DNA of 64,000 nt from Hyaloperonospora brassicae (taxonomy: Eukaryota; Oomycota; Peronosporomycetes; Peronosporales; Peronosporaceae), in the NCBI GenBank assembly GCA_947650285.1, contig CANTFL010000042.1, forward strand, positions 120,550 to 184,549. The letters run 5' to 3'. A program made the position numbers and the translations under genes. Shown here in pieces: positions 30,243 to 41,170 of the stretch. The notes below the pieces were generated by a model. It saw only the letters and a program-made list of their open reading frames with translations, was not told the DNA's origin and did not search any database. Positions within the stretch are counted from its first letter, which is position 1. Every line of letters starts with the position of its first letter.

Positions 30243-33092
30243 TTGTTATATGTAATGAGCCTAAACACGTTAGCTCCTAATGACATTATTACGGATGATA
30301 ATTACTATATTTTTGAATCTAATGTACGTATGACACTCGCGCGCATACTTTTGAGTCACGAATTAGTTAAGCCAGATTCAGCAGTGCTGAGGGAGAATCA
30401 CGGATGGAAAGTCGCCGATATGAAGGCTCCGACTAAGCTTAGTAAATCTGCTCTCTTGAACCTATCGGTATATGGTTTGGGGCACGTTTTGAAGACGTTC
30501 TTTGCGAAAAAGAATCCTCATAATCGAGCTTAACGTCGAAGGACCTCCATGAATTTGTTATGGACACTGGTACAATCTTATGGATCATCTAATGGAGCTT
30601 GATGAGCTGTATCTAAGCTAAGGGCTGCATGTGACAGCATGGATGATGATGAGTAGCTAGCTTTGCTTTTGGGAAGTTTTTTAATCTAAATATGATGATA
30701 TGGTGCGCATAAGTGAGGTACACATCAACGTGACATGGCTAGACGCGAAATAGATGCTTCGCCGGGAGTATTACACTCATTAAAACAAGAAAGAATCCGC
30801 TTTTAAGGCGCATACTCAGCGCAATGACTCTCGACGTCATAAAGGTAGCCGAGGACACCGTGAACAAGCAAAAATTTAATACCGACACCATTCTTCGAGA
30901 AGAGGAAAGGCTAATACAAGTTTTCAAGGCAAGTGCTATATATGTTGACGGAAGGACACAATGGATCGCAATAAGATAACGTGAAACAGTTAAGACCTGG
31001 TAATGAGTTTGGGTTTTTTGGATTTCAGTGACATACCAATTTTGAGTTTGACTTGGTTGCTTGAAAGTGGTGCAAGTCGTCATATGACTGGTAACAAGCG
31101 TGAATTAGTGGAGTACGAATATTTAATTGCCCCAATGTACATTATCGTGGCGAATAAACAGCAGTTAAAGGCACAAGCGACAGGCACAGTTCGCTTTATA
31201 ATCGAGAATGGTTGGATAGTCAAGCGAATGGAGGTCTCACATGTGCCTGGGGTAGACAAGAAACTTGTGTCAGTAGCAGCGCTGACAGACCGAGGTGTGA
31301 TTTTCAGTCTATCCGTGATCAAGCAATCATTATGATCTACAACGTAGCTGTAGCAGTGGGATAACGAGTGGGAAGGCTGTTTGCGAAATGTAAAACAATA
31401 TGTAACATTTGAAGCACACAAGGCTGATAGCAATGTCGCGGTCGATGACTCTAGTGCTCGATGTCATGCTTGCCTAGGTCATGTGTGGACAAAAAAATAA
31501 AGCAAGCGATGAAGTCGCGCGATGGTATACCAAGATTTTCTGTATCTAAAAACGATTTATGTGAAGGATGTGCACGCGGGAAGATGACAAAAAGACCGTT
31601 CAGCCATCCTCCAGGGAGTGTTATAAAAAATTGACCGCTCGAGTTTGAACACACCGATATTATGGTACCTATGAACTCGAAGCTGAAGGGTCGGGCTGTA
31701 TACGTACTCACATTTATCGACGACTTCAGCCGATTTGAGTAGCAGCACATTCCTAAGTTTATGAGCGATTTAAGGGGTTCTGTGCTATGGTGGAGAAACA
31801 AACGGATTGCAAGATCAAGTGCATCCGTAGTGACAATGGTTGGGAGCATACAAATTATCGGATCAACCAAAACCGTGGTGACCTCAATATTATCACCAGA
31901 AGAGCATACCGTATATTACTCAACAGAACCGTTTACAGAAAGGATATATCGATCTTTGTTTAAGTGACTCGGTCGTTGATTTTCTACATAAGATGTAATC
32001 GTTCTTGGTGGGGTGAGGGTTTACTTATGACTCTGCCTACACTAACAATCGGACTTCGAATACTGCAAGATCTAACACAAATCCATTTGAAACGCTATAT
32101 GTAGTGAAGCCAGACTTAAGCCATAATCGCATCTTTAGTTCGACTAAATATCTACGAGTCGCGGATTGTTAGCGAACGAAATGGGACAGCAAGTCACACA
32201 AGTGCATATTTCTTGGGCATTTGCATACGTCAAAGAAAAAACGAGTGTGGGATCTGGTAAAGAACAGTTACTCCTGAATGGGTCTGTAACATTATAACGC
32301 GAGTGAGGTCACCCGTTTATAGATGGTGTTATACTCGGTGAACCTTTATATCAATGCAAGCACTATAATAATGAGTTCGACGACATGACGGTGCGAGTAA
32401 CTTTGATTGAAAAAAATACTCTATAGGTTGAGGATATGGACATTGATGGGACTGCTGATAATGTACTCGTTGAAAAGACATGGTTGTGGATGCGTCTGGT
32501 GATTTTTATGTCTCACGATTCAGTAGTTGATCTGATTATAAGGAAGTGTACGGATATACAAGTCATTGACACAAGAATTAAAGGATATGTCGCTCATTAC
32601 ACAAAATAGTCGCTGAAAGTGGCGATAACAGAACACGCCTGCTCTAATATTAACCTGATCAGTCGCAAGTTATTATGCTAAGTGAAAGTCCTCGTCTTAA
32701 TATGACCGACTGGAAATGAACTCGGTATCAACCAAACGGCCTTATAGTACGCCACATCGTCTCCTCACTAATGATGGCTGTGCTAGCGAGAAGATTGAAT
32801 AACAGCTTCTGAGTGATAGATCGCCGGTGGACAGTGGTCACGATGAGCCGGAATATAAACGTCAATGTGTTGGAAATAACAAGATATATTGCGCTTTCCT
32901 TTACTGATGTCTCGTAGATTTAAGACAGGCACTGCAATAGACCCACGCAGAACAATAACAAGTAGCAATTAAAGCAGATATTAGCGCTCATATAAGAAAT
33001 TCCTTATGAGATACCGTCTATCGCCCTTCAGGTGTTTAAATTATAGGTCACGAGTCTGTTTTTGGGGTCAAATACGATAAAGAGGGTAATAT
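30243..33092 (+). pseudogene. Highly decayed Ty1/Copia gag-pol remnant
   Basis: A Gag-like frame at 30,243-30,533 (NYYIFESNVRMTLAR, WKVADMKA) is followed by a protease-like frame at 31,003-31,335 (LESGASRHMTGN, then VPGVDKKLVSVAAL). Integrase pieces (LCEGCARGKM, YVLTFIDDFSRF) lie at about 31,555-31,740 and later Copia pieces (KWDSKSHKCIFLGH) near 32,180-32,240, all separated by many stops. It is unlike the Copia at 4,170-9,010 in sequence and far older. No LTRs were recognised. It is cut on the right by a Gypsy B LTR at 33,093. Confidence 0.8.
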
Positions 33093-34846
33093 TGTGGTGA
33101 AGTCGATCTCACAAATTTACTTTAGTGAGTGTCGATCTTCCGCTTTCCCGTACTTGCCGACTCACGGAGGGGGTACTCCGATCCGTGCCTTGTTGTATAG
33201 CCTTGTGCTAACCTTGTGTACCTGTTGGTTTGGCTGGCTTGAGCTCTTCGTAATACCCTTGGGAGGCGTCGATCTCGATGAGAGGTTGGGTTGAGCGTTT
33301 GCTTCCGGTGCGTAAATCTTCACACCACGAACGGGGGTTCTGCGATCCTGATCTTGAGTCGCTGCGATCTCTATTTGGAGATGTCGCGATCTTGATCTTG
33401 AATCGCACCGATCTCGATTGGTGTTCGGGATCGGGATCTTCGCTGTGCGGAAATCTTCACTCACCAAATAGTAGCCTTGCGTCGATCTTGCGTTGGGATC
33501 GGTCCAATCTGGTCTCGGGATCGGCCGATCTTGCTGGAAGTGCGCAATGTGGACGGATCGTTTGCTTGTTTCGCCAAGATGAAACACGCCGATCTATCCG
33601 GTAGATCGCTTTGGTCTTGCTCGGTATTGTCTTGAACGCCTTGTCCAGATCTTTTGACCACTTGAGCCGCCTCGCGATTTCGTAACCAAATCCTTTTTCT
33701 CTATCGTTGTTTGCTGCTACTCTAGCAGTTTGAGTTGAGTTGAGTTGAGTTATCTTAACCCCACCTTGGCCAAACAATCAAAAGTGAGTGCACGAAACAC
33801 GGCGCGGTGACGTCTCTTGATCCACGGGAGGCCAAATATCCTGCCCGGAAGAGAAGTCTGCGACGTGCTTTATTTGTGCAAAACGGTAACTGTTAATTAT
33901 CCAACCAAATTAATAGCCAATCTTTCTTTAGGCCTATTCCAGACTGTAGGTCACTCTACAAACCGATATTACCTTTAAGCTTGACCGCTCCCTTGAACAC
34001 GTGTCGAGATTTCATGACCTGTACTCCAAAGATAGCGCCAATACTCCCGATATCGTACCTAGACACCAAAACGAGACCAAATTACAAATGCGGTACCAAA
34101 TACCCAATATTGGTACCGAAAAGTCCAAAATAGCATCCAAGATGTGGAACGTGTCTCAATCCGTTTTGCGACGTCAATTCGACCGGCTTCCACTGGCTCT
34201 TTCGATATGAACTTTTGAGCCGTCACTCATGGACCTTCAACAAGCATGTACATCACAATCCAATAGCTCCATCATCGATATATCCATAACCAGCAGGGAA
34301 CATGACCGATCTGATGTCCAATTCGAGATTGTTGAGGATCAACACAGTGCGATCCGGCCCTATATGTTCTTCCGTTCGTTGTGCATACTCCGATACCATC
34401 CTCAAGGGTGTATCTGCTCAATGAGACTATTCGTAGTTCTTACTACGGTCCCACGGACTTTCATAAACATCCCCACTTACAGATAGGGCCATAAATAATC
34501 TAAATCAGTACTCCCTTTGGGAGACCCGTAGAGAGTGTCACCGGTCTGCAGGATGTTACACCTTCATTTTAGATTCATATCACATCAGCTGGTCCCAGAT
34601 CCTTGTCCCAGATCGCTCCATGGAAATCGTCCCATTTGTCGTCTTGTCCCAGATCACCCCGTCTCAGATCGTTCCATACCCATCAGTCTGACGACAGTTG
34701 GACCAGATCGCCGATCCCCGTTAAGATCGTTTTCCACCTCCTCATTGGATCGCCAGGTCCCATGGCCTCATTTTCACCAGTAAGTGACACCTTAACTGGG
34801 TGGCCACCGATCCACGTCCCAAAATTTAATTAGGGACTTTACCACA
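33093..34846 (-). repeat. Gypsy B LTR, 1,754 bp
   Basis: Plus-strand ends TGTGGTGAAGTCG and TTTACCACA. Very rich in GATC (eight in 33,301-33,480). The sequence changes type near 34,354: before it, it resembles the LTR at 39,071; after it, the LTRs at 54,052 and 62,273. Confidence 0.85.
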
Positions 34847-34935
34847 ACCGCCCCCAGTACTGAAGTCCGTTCGGGCAACAATCGGCTTCAGTCCAGTCAC
34901 ACATCAACTTCGTTCCAAGCACTCAAGTCCATCCC

Positions 34936-37657
34936 ATGACCTCCCCGACGCTTCTCCCCACTTCGCCAATCTCCTCGGATGGTTCTACTGTGGTTCTGTC
35001 TCCGGATCGAGATCGGCCGTCCGGATCGCCAGATCACGGGGAGCATGCTCCCATTATTTCGGATCGGCCTAGGTCCCCAAGACATCTTGATTCGGCCGTA
35101 TCGACTCCGTTGACCAGATCTACCGATCAAGGGGAACGTGCTTTCGTAGATCCGGATCGGCATGGGTCCCCAAGTCATCTCGGTCCGGCCCAATCGCCTT
35201 TGTTATCCCAGATCGGCCTGGGTCCCCAAGTCATCTCGGTCCGTCCCAATCGTCTTTGTCACCCATATCGACTAATCAAGGGGAATGTGCTACCGCATTT
35301 CTGGATCGGCCCGGGCCCCCAAGTCATCTCGGGCCGACCGGATCGCCTCCCATCCATGTGAGATTGCCGGATCAAAGCCTAACAGGGTATATGTCTCCAG
35401 ACCAAGATCCGCTGGCTAGATTGTCAGATCATGGAAGGCATACTACAACGGCCCCTGATCAACCCGAGGTTGCAAACTATCCCATTCCAGCCGGATTGTT
35501 ACCGATTCTCATGGGATCGCCAGACCGCCCGCCGGATTCGATCGCACCTCTCACATCGTCAGCTCTTCTTGGCGCATTTGAATCCGACATTCTGGCCACT
35601 AGTGGGTCTCTTCGTGGGTCCACTCCAATTGTGGACATCACCGAGAATTTCCGCAGATGACATCCGATATACGTTGGCGACTATCTCGTATTTATGGGAT
35701 CGAAAGGCCACCTTCTGCAGACAATCGGAAACCATTCACGCGCTTCAGCAGTCGAACCGAGAAGCTGTTGCGCGAGGAGATCCCTTGCAAGAAGAGATCG
35801 ACTCTCTGTATAGATCGGAAGCCCCCTTTGTCTCTTTCGTTCAGCGTCGGTACGCATTAATGCAAGGCCGATATGTCGACGCCGTATATTCCCTGAGAGA
35901 CTGTCAGATAGCTCTGCGGACCCGTCGAGATCAGTCGGCGACGATCCTTCGGTTGAATGAGTTGTTATGTGCCAGCGATCAAGACCTGATTCGCTTAGAA
36001 CAGCATATGTACACCTTGAAGGTGCAGGTCCGCTCACTCCAAGCGTATAGTGATATCCTCCGACAGCAGCGTGGCCAGTTGGCCTCCGAGAAGCCCCTAC
36101 TCAGCGCGAAAGTTTCCAAGTTGAAGGTGGAACTGGGTCAGTCGTAAGCGGATATCGAAGAGGGTTTAACTGCAATCAGCAATCTCGTACAGCAAGTGAA
36201 TTACTTGGGTTTTTTGGAAGGTCAGCTGACGCAATCGCAGGTCGAGAATGTCAACCTCCGTCGTCAGCTTGCAGACCATCTTGCGGTATACGACCGCTTG
36301 GCGGTGGCGGAGCAAGATCGGGATCGGGCCGTGGCAGAACATTGTGCGCTTCTCGACACACTGAACATTTCCATACCCGGGTCCTAGTAGTCTGCGGTGA
36401 CCCCCAAGCCGACCCCCAGAGATGATACTCCGGTAGATTCGGCCCCTGCTTCGGCAGTACGGGGGGCCGGATCACATACCCGTAAACCCGACCGACATCG
36501 CCTGCTACACCAGCCAAGCGTCAGCGTGTTTAGCCGAGATCGCGGTCCAGGGATCTCTCTATACCCCGAGCGGGCACCCGATTATTATCGTTGAAACCCA
36601 TAACACCCTCCAAGAACTTCCCAGATCGACAACACCAGCGCCTTCATCCAATTCTTATTCTTCTTCGCCTCCGTATGCGGCTTCTGGGACTGGATTGGGA
36701 AGTGGGGAGCTGACCGAGTCTGACTCTAGCTCGGATGATCTGACTCGGTCTGCTATGTCCCCATCCAGATCGGCCGCTCGTCGTCAAACGCGATCGGACG
36801 ATTTTTTTGCAGCTCCAGACCCCTCAGCCGCTACTACAACAGATTCCACTCCGTCCGTGACAACTGTGCTCGTCCAAGCACTATCGCGTCTGCCTTCAAC
36901 GAGCGAGCCGGAGCCTTTTTATCTCACTTATTCGACTACTTCGGTTGCTACTGATCCTGTAATTGACATTCGGATGATGATGACTCTGGAGATGTGGTAT
37001 GTCGTTGCCGGGAGAAGCACCCAGCGAGACCGTCTCTGTTAGTTTGCCCCATGAATTTACTGCACTTCCGACCAGCTGTTTGTTTGATAGCGACAACAGC
37101 ATCACCATTCCGGTGCGCCAAGTGGCTAACGAAGCCCTCGCGAATACCGACTTTGAAAATCTCCAACCACTTCAGCAACCACGGGATCAGTGGATTACTC
37201 ATTATCTGTATCCTTCCCACGGATTCGCTTCTGAGATCGCTCTTTGGTCAGTCTCGAGGATCGCGATAGTTTGCATGAGGACGATGTCGATTGAGTTGTT
37301 GTTCCACCAGTACTCCAAGCCCAGAAATTTCTTATTTTCCTTCACTCTCACGGACGGGCCCCAGATACGGGGACTTGGACGTCTGGGCTTATCTCGCGGC
37401 GACACATTGAGGCTCTATACGCCCGATCTTTCTAGGATGACATCGTGATCCCCGTGAAACCGATCTCGTTTTCCCGAACCAGATGGTATCGGGACACGGG
37501 CACTCGTTATCGGGAGCTGGATTCCAGTCATCGCCAAGCGCTGTGGGAATCTACGCACGCTTTACCGATCTCACCGGATCAACGACGATCTGATCGGTTC
37601 CTGCTAACGTTTTGGCGTCAGCGTAAACAGCGTCTATCTCGTTTTGGAGGGCGTTAA
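34936..37657 (+). pseudogene. Antisense ORF of Gypsy B, left arm
   Basis: Starts at ATG 34,936 (MTSPTLLPTSP). The first part has imperfect repeats of about 40 residues around the motif GSPSHLGP. After frame changes a 238-codon frame (35,431-36,147) holds a long coiled coil (LRLNELLCASDQDLIRLEQH, then VQVRSLQAYSDILRQQ), continuing past a stop at 36,145 (VENVNLRRQLADHL) to about 36,387. Further frames (36,695-37,042, 36,999-37,448 and 37,445-37,657) bear Ser/Thr/Pro-rich and then basic sequence. It lies opposite to gag-pol between chromodomain and LTR. The same lesions are present in the right arm. Function unknown; compare 11,830-12,720. Confidence 0.6.
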
Positions 37658-38266
37658 AAGTATTTCTTGAGGACGATACTCCGCTGCATGATCGACGGAC
37701 ATTGCGATCTGGATATCTTGCTCGATTTTTTTTTCATTACCCGCACATGCATGAGAGCGAGTTTAGTTATTCGGATTGAAACATAATGCCGACCCATCAG
37801 ACTTGCCAGAGTCTTTGGAAATAGACGACCGCGAGGATCCTTGGCGCAACCAGCTCCGCAACGGTTATTGGGACCATCCGGTATCGCAAATTCCTCGTCT
37901 CCAGAACAAGTTCAAGGCTGATATATCGTCTTAACTCCAGATCGGTGTTCGAGACCGATCATATTTCTCCATGACGTATGTCGTTCAACCGTTTTCTATG
38001 ACAATTCATTCTTTTCAACCTCCACAACCACTAGTCTTCCTTAATCCATATCATTCGGTTAGGTAATTTACTGGAGTGTCTCCATACTCACACACACACC
38101 TCCCCCCACTAGCATTGACTACCTCCTAGCACATCTTGCAACCCCATCCACCCGCATGTGCTACCGTCTAGCACACCTTGCAACCCCATCCACCAGCATG
38201 TACTACCACCCCGCACACCTTGTCCCAACCGTTAAGGTTCGTCCGACTAGCTTTCATGCGATTCCA
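37658..38266. repeat. Spacer with short tandem repeats between antisense ORF and chromodomain
   Basis: At about 38,110-38,245 a unit of about 42 bp built on CTAGCACANCTTGCAACC and CATGTGCTACC repeats two to three times. The inverse copy is at about 50,660-50,790, and a diverged version is in the third element at about 58,015-58,165. No gene. Confidence 0.6.
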
Positions 38267-39060
38267 TCACTTCAAACGTTTCCGACTCACCTGATCCCGC
38301 TCGAACTCTTGCAAGATCTCTCCACAACTCAGATCGGCCTCATCCACCCAACTTAAATCGGGATTTCCCTTCCACTTTACTAGAAACTGTCGGTGTACTT
38401 GCCCATAGCGGGTTTTCCTACCAGATCGCACGTCCAATATTTCTTCTACTTCATATTCTCCCTCTGCGAGATCGCCCTACCTACTGTTTTCTGGCATCAG
38501 AGCTTCATCAAAGTCTAAGCGATCTGCTTCATCTATTTTCAGCTGTCCTTTTGGCCGTTCGGGGACGTCTTTACTATTTTTAGCTTTGATAGATGCACAA
38601 TCGTAAATAGTCGATATGGGGTTTCGGCGATCTCCAACTTCACCGCGTGATATCCGCATATGTCCGCAACTCGTAATGGGCCATGCCACATATGTGCTAG
38701 CTTCTTCGCGTATCCTTCCTTGACTTGATCTAAGTATAGCCAAACTTGCGTCCCCATTTCGATCTCGTGTTGCTCCAAATCTTCGTTATGTCGATCTGCC
38801 CTCTCTTGGATCGCAGCTCGTAGTTGATCGTTCACTGCGGATCGAGCTCGCTGATATTTTCTTTGGATACTATATCTCCACCGCTTCGGATCGCGATCTC
38901 TTGTCCTCGTGTTCCCCACTAATAACGTAGCTTCTAACGTCGATCGCGGATCCCACCTATGAATCTTATAGAATGAGGCACCCCCCGGATCCGATCTTAT
39001 GCGGTGGTAATTGCAAATGTAAGCCGCTCACCATACTCATCCCAGTCTCGTTTATCGACA
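38267..39060 (-). pseudogene. Gypsy B integrase C-terminus and chromodomain, left arm
   Basis: Minus strand: the end of the integrase core (RDWDEY, then FAI), then after stops a frame from 38,919 (KYQRARSAVNDQLRAAIQER, MWHGPLRV, VHLSKLK). After another stop comes a chromodomain (EYEVEEILDVR, RQFLVKWKGN, LSWVDEADL) ending at TGA 38,267. Chromodomains steer Gypsy integration to modified histones. Nearly identical to 49,832-50,632. Confidence 0.8.
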
Positions 39061-39070
39061 ACAGCAACAT

Positions 39071-40806
39071 TGTGGTGAAGTCGATCTCACAAATTTACTT
39101 TAGTGAGTGTCGATCTTCCACTTGCCCAGACTTGCCGACTCACGGAGGGGGTACTCCGATCCGTGCCTTGCTGTATAGCCTTGTGCTCACCTTTTGTACC
39201 CGTCGGTTGGGCTGGCTTGAGCTCTTCGTAATACCCTTGGGAGATGTCGATCTCGCTGAGGGTTTGGGGTTGAGCGTTCGCTTCCGGCTCGGAAATCTTC
39301 ACACCACGAACGGGGTTATGCGATCCTGATATTGAGTCGCGACGATCTCTATTTGGAGATGTCGCGATCTCGATCTTGAATCACACCAATCTCGATTGGT
39401 GTTCGGGATCCGAATCTTCGCTGTGCGGAAATCTTCTCTCAGCACATGATAGTCTTGCGTCGATCTTGCGTTCGGATTGGCCGATCTTGTTGGAAGTGCG
39501 CAATATGGACGGATCGTTTCTTGTTTCGCCAAAATGAAACGCGCCGATCTGGCCGGTAGATCTCTTTGGTCTTGCTCGGTATTGTCTTGAACGCCTTGTC
39601 CAGATCTTTTGACCACTTGAGCCGTCTCGCGATTTCGTAACCAAATCCTTTTTCTTTATCGTTGTTTGCTGCTACGCTAGCAGTTTGAGTTGATTTGAGT
39701 TGAGTTACCTTAAACCCACCTTGGCCAAACAATCAAAAGTGAGTGCACAAAACACGGCGCGGTGACGTCTCTTGATCCACGGGAGGCCAAATATCCTGCC
39801 CGGAAGAGAAGTCTGCGACGTGCTTTATTTGTGCAAAACGGTAACTGTTTTTTATCCAACCAAATTAATAGCCAATCTTTCTTTAGGCCTATTCCAGACT
39901 GTAGGTCACTCTACAAACCGATATCACCTTAAAGCTTGACCGCCCCCTTGAACACGTGTCGAGATTTCATGACCTGTACCCCAAAGATAGCGCCAATACT
40001 CCCGATATCGTACCTAGACACAAAAAAGAGACCAAATTACAAATGCGGTACCAAATACCCAATATTGGTACCGAAAAGTCCAAAATAGTATCCAAGATGT
40101 GGAACGTGTCTCAATCCATTTTGCGACGTCACTTCGACCGTCTTCCACTGGCTCTTTCGGTCTGAACTTTTGGGACATCACTCATGGATCTCCAACAAGC
40201 ATGTACATCATCATACAATCGCTCCATCATCGATATATCCATAACCAGCAGGGAACATGACCGATCTGATGTCCAATTCGAGATTGTTGAGGATCAACAC
40301 AGTGCGATCCGGCCCTATATGCCTTTCCCGTTCATTTTGCATGCTCCGATACTATACTCAACGGTTTATCCGCACAATGGGACCATCCACAATTCTTACA
40401 ACGGTCCCACGGACCCCCACAAACATCCCCACTTCCAGATCGGTCCATAATTAACCTAAATCAGTACTCCCTTTGGGAGACCCGTAGAGAGTGTCACCGG
40501 TCTGCAGGATGTTACACCTTCGTCACAGAGTCACATCAAATCACATCGCCTGATCTCAGATCCTTGTTCCAGATCGCTCCATGGAAATCGTCCTGACTGT
40601 CGTCTTGTCCCAGATCACCCCGTCTCATATCGTTCCATACCCATCATTCTGACGACAGTTGGATCGGATAGCCGATCCTGTTTAGATCGCCTTCCGTCTC
40701 CTTATTGGATCGCCAAGTCCCATGGCCTCATTTTTCACTAGTAAGTGGCGTCCCAAATGTGTAGCCACCGATCCTCGTACAAAATTTGATGAGTGACTTC
40801 ACCACA
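39071..40806 (-). repeat. Gypsy B LTR, 1,736 bp
   Basis: Plus-strand ends TGTGGTGAAGTCG and ACTTCACCACA. The inner half differs clearly from the LTR at 33,093 (around 40,320-40,430). It abuts a sense-oriented LTR piece at 40,807. Confidence 0.88.
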
Positions 40807-41151
40807 CTACTATTTGCTGAGTGAGGATTTACGCACAGCAAAGACCCCAATCCCAGAGACAGGTCGAATTTGGTGTGATCCGAGATCAAGATCAAGATCG
40901 CAGAACCCCCGTTCGTGGTGTGAAGATTTCCGCATCGGAAGCGAACGCTCAACCCCAAACCCTCAGCGAGATCGACATCTCCCAAAGCCGTCACGAAGAG
41001 CTCAAGCCAGCCCAACCGACGGGTACACAAGGTGAGCACAAGGCTATACAGCAAGGCACGGATCGGAGTACCCCCTCCGTGAGTCGGCAAGTCTGGGCAA
41101 GTGGAAGATCGACACTCACTAAAGTAAATTTGTGAGATCGACTTCACCACA
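40807..41151 (+). repeat. Gypsy B sense LTR, last 345 bp
   Basis: 3' end of a sense-oriented LTR (ends GATCGACTTCACCACA) immediately before the gag-pol. It begins at CTACTATTT, the same point at which the sense LTR 54,052-55,380 is cut. Confidence 0.85.
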
Positions 41152-41152
41152 A

Positions 41153-41170
41153 TGGTTCGCGTGCCCGGAG
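41153..41170 (+). other. Gypsy B primer-binding site
   Basis: TGGTTCGCGTGCCCGGAG, one base after the LTR end. TGG at the start matches a tRNA CCA tail and the rest fits a tRNA 3' acceptor and T arm. The tRNA was not identified. The Gag ATG at 41,152 overlaps this site. Confidence 0.65.

Larger units (their letters stand above)
34354..40289 (+). repeat. Giant inverted repeat, left arm
   Basis: About 5.94 kb, nearly identical to the reverse complement of 48,611-54,544. Paired coordinates sum to about 88,900 at both ends, so indels are minimal. A few substitutions exist (for example Leu against Ile in the integrase C-terminus, and TATAGCC against TATAACC in the LTR). The spacer of 8.3 kb holds the Gypsy B gag-pol. 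Confidence 0.9.
33093..40806 (-). mobile_element. Gypsy B deletion derivative, left arm
   Basis: On the minus strand: LTR (40,806-39,071), integrase C-terminus and chromodomain (39,060-38,267), antisense ORF (plus strand, 34,936-37,657), LTR (34,846-33,093). gag, protease, RT and RNase H are missing; the LTR joins directly to a piece of integrase at 39,070. It is therefore non-autonomous. Its two LTRs belong to different sequence types, so this is not a simple single insertion. Confidence 0.85.

Noticed and set aside
33162..33777. 100-140-codon frames inside the Gypsy B LTRs, recurring at each LTR
   Set aside because: They recur because the LTRs recur, occur on both strands, and vary in length and frame between copies. 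The GATC-rich composition lowers stop frequency.
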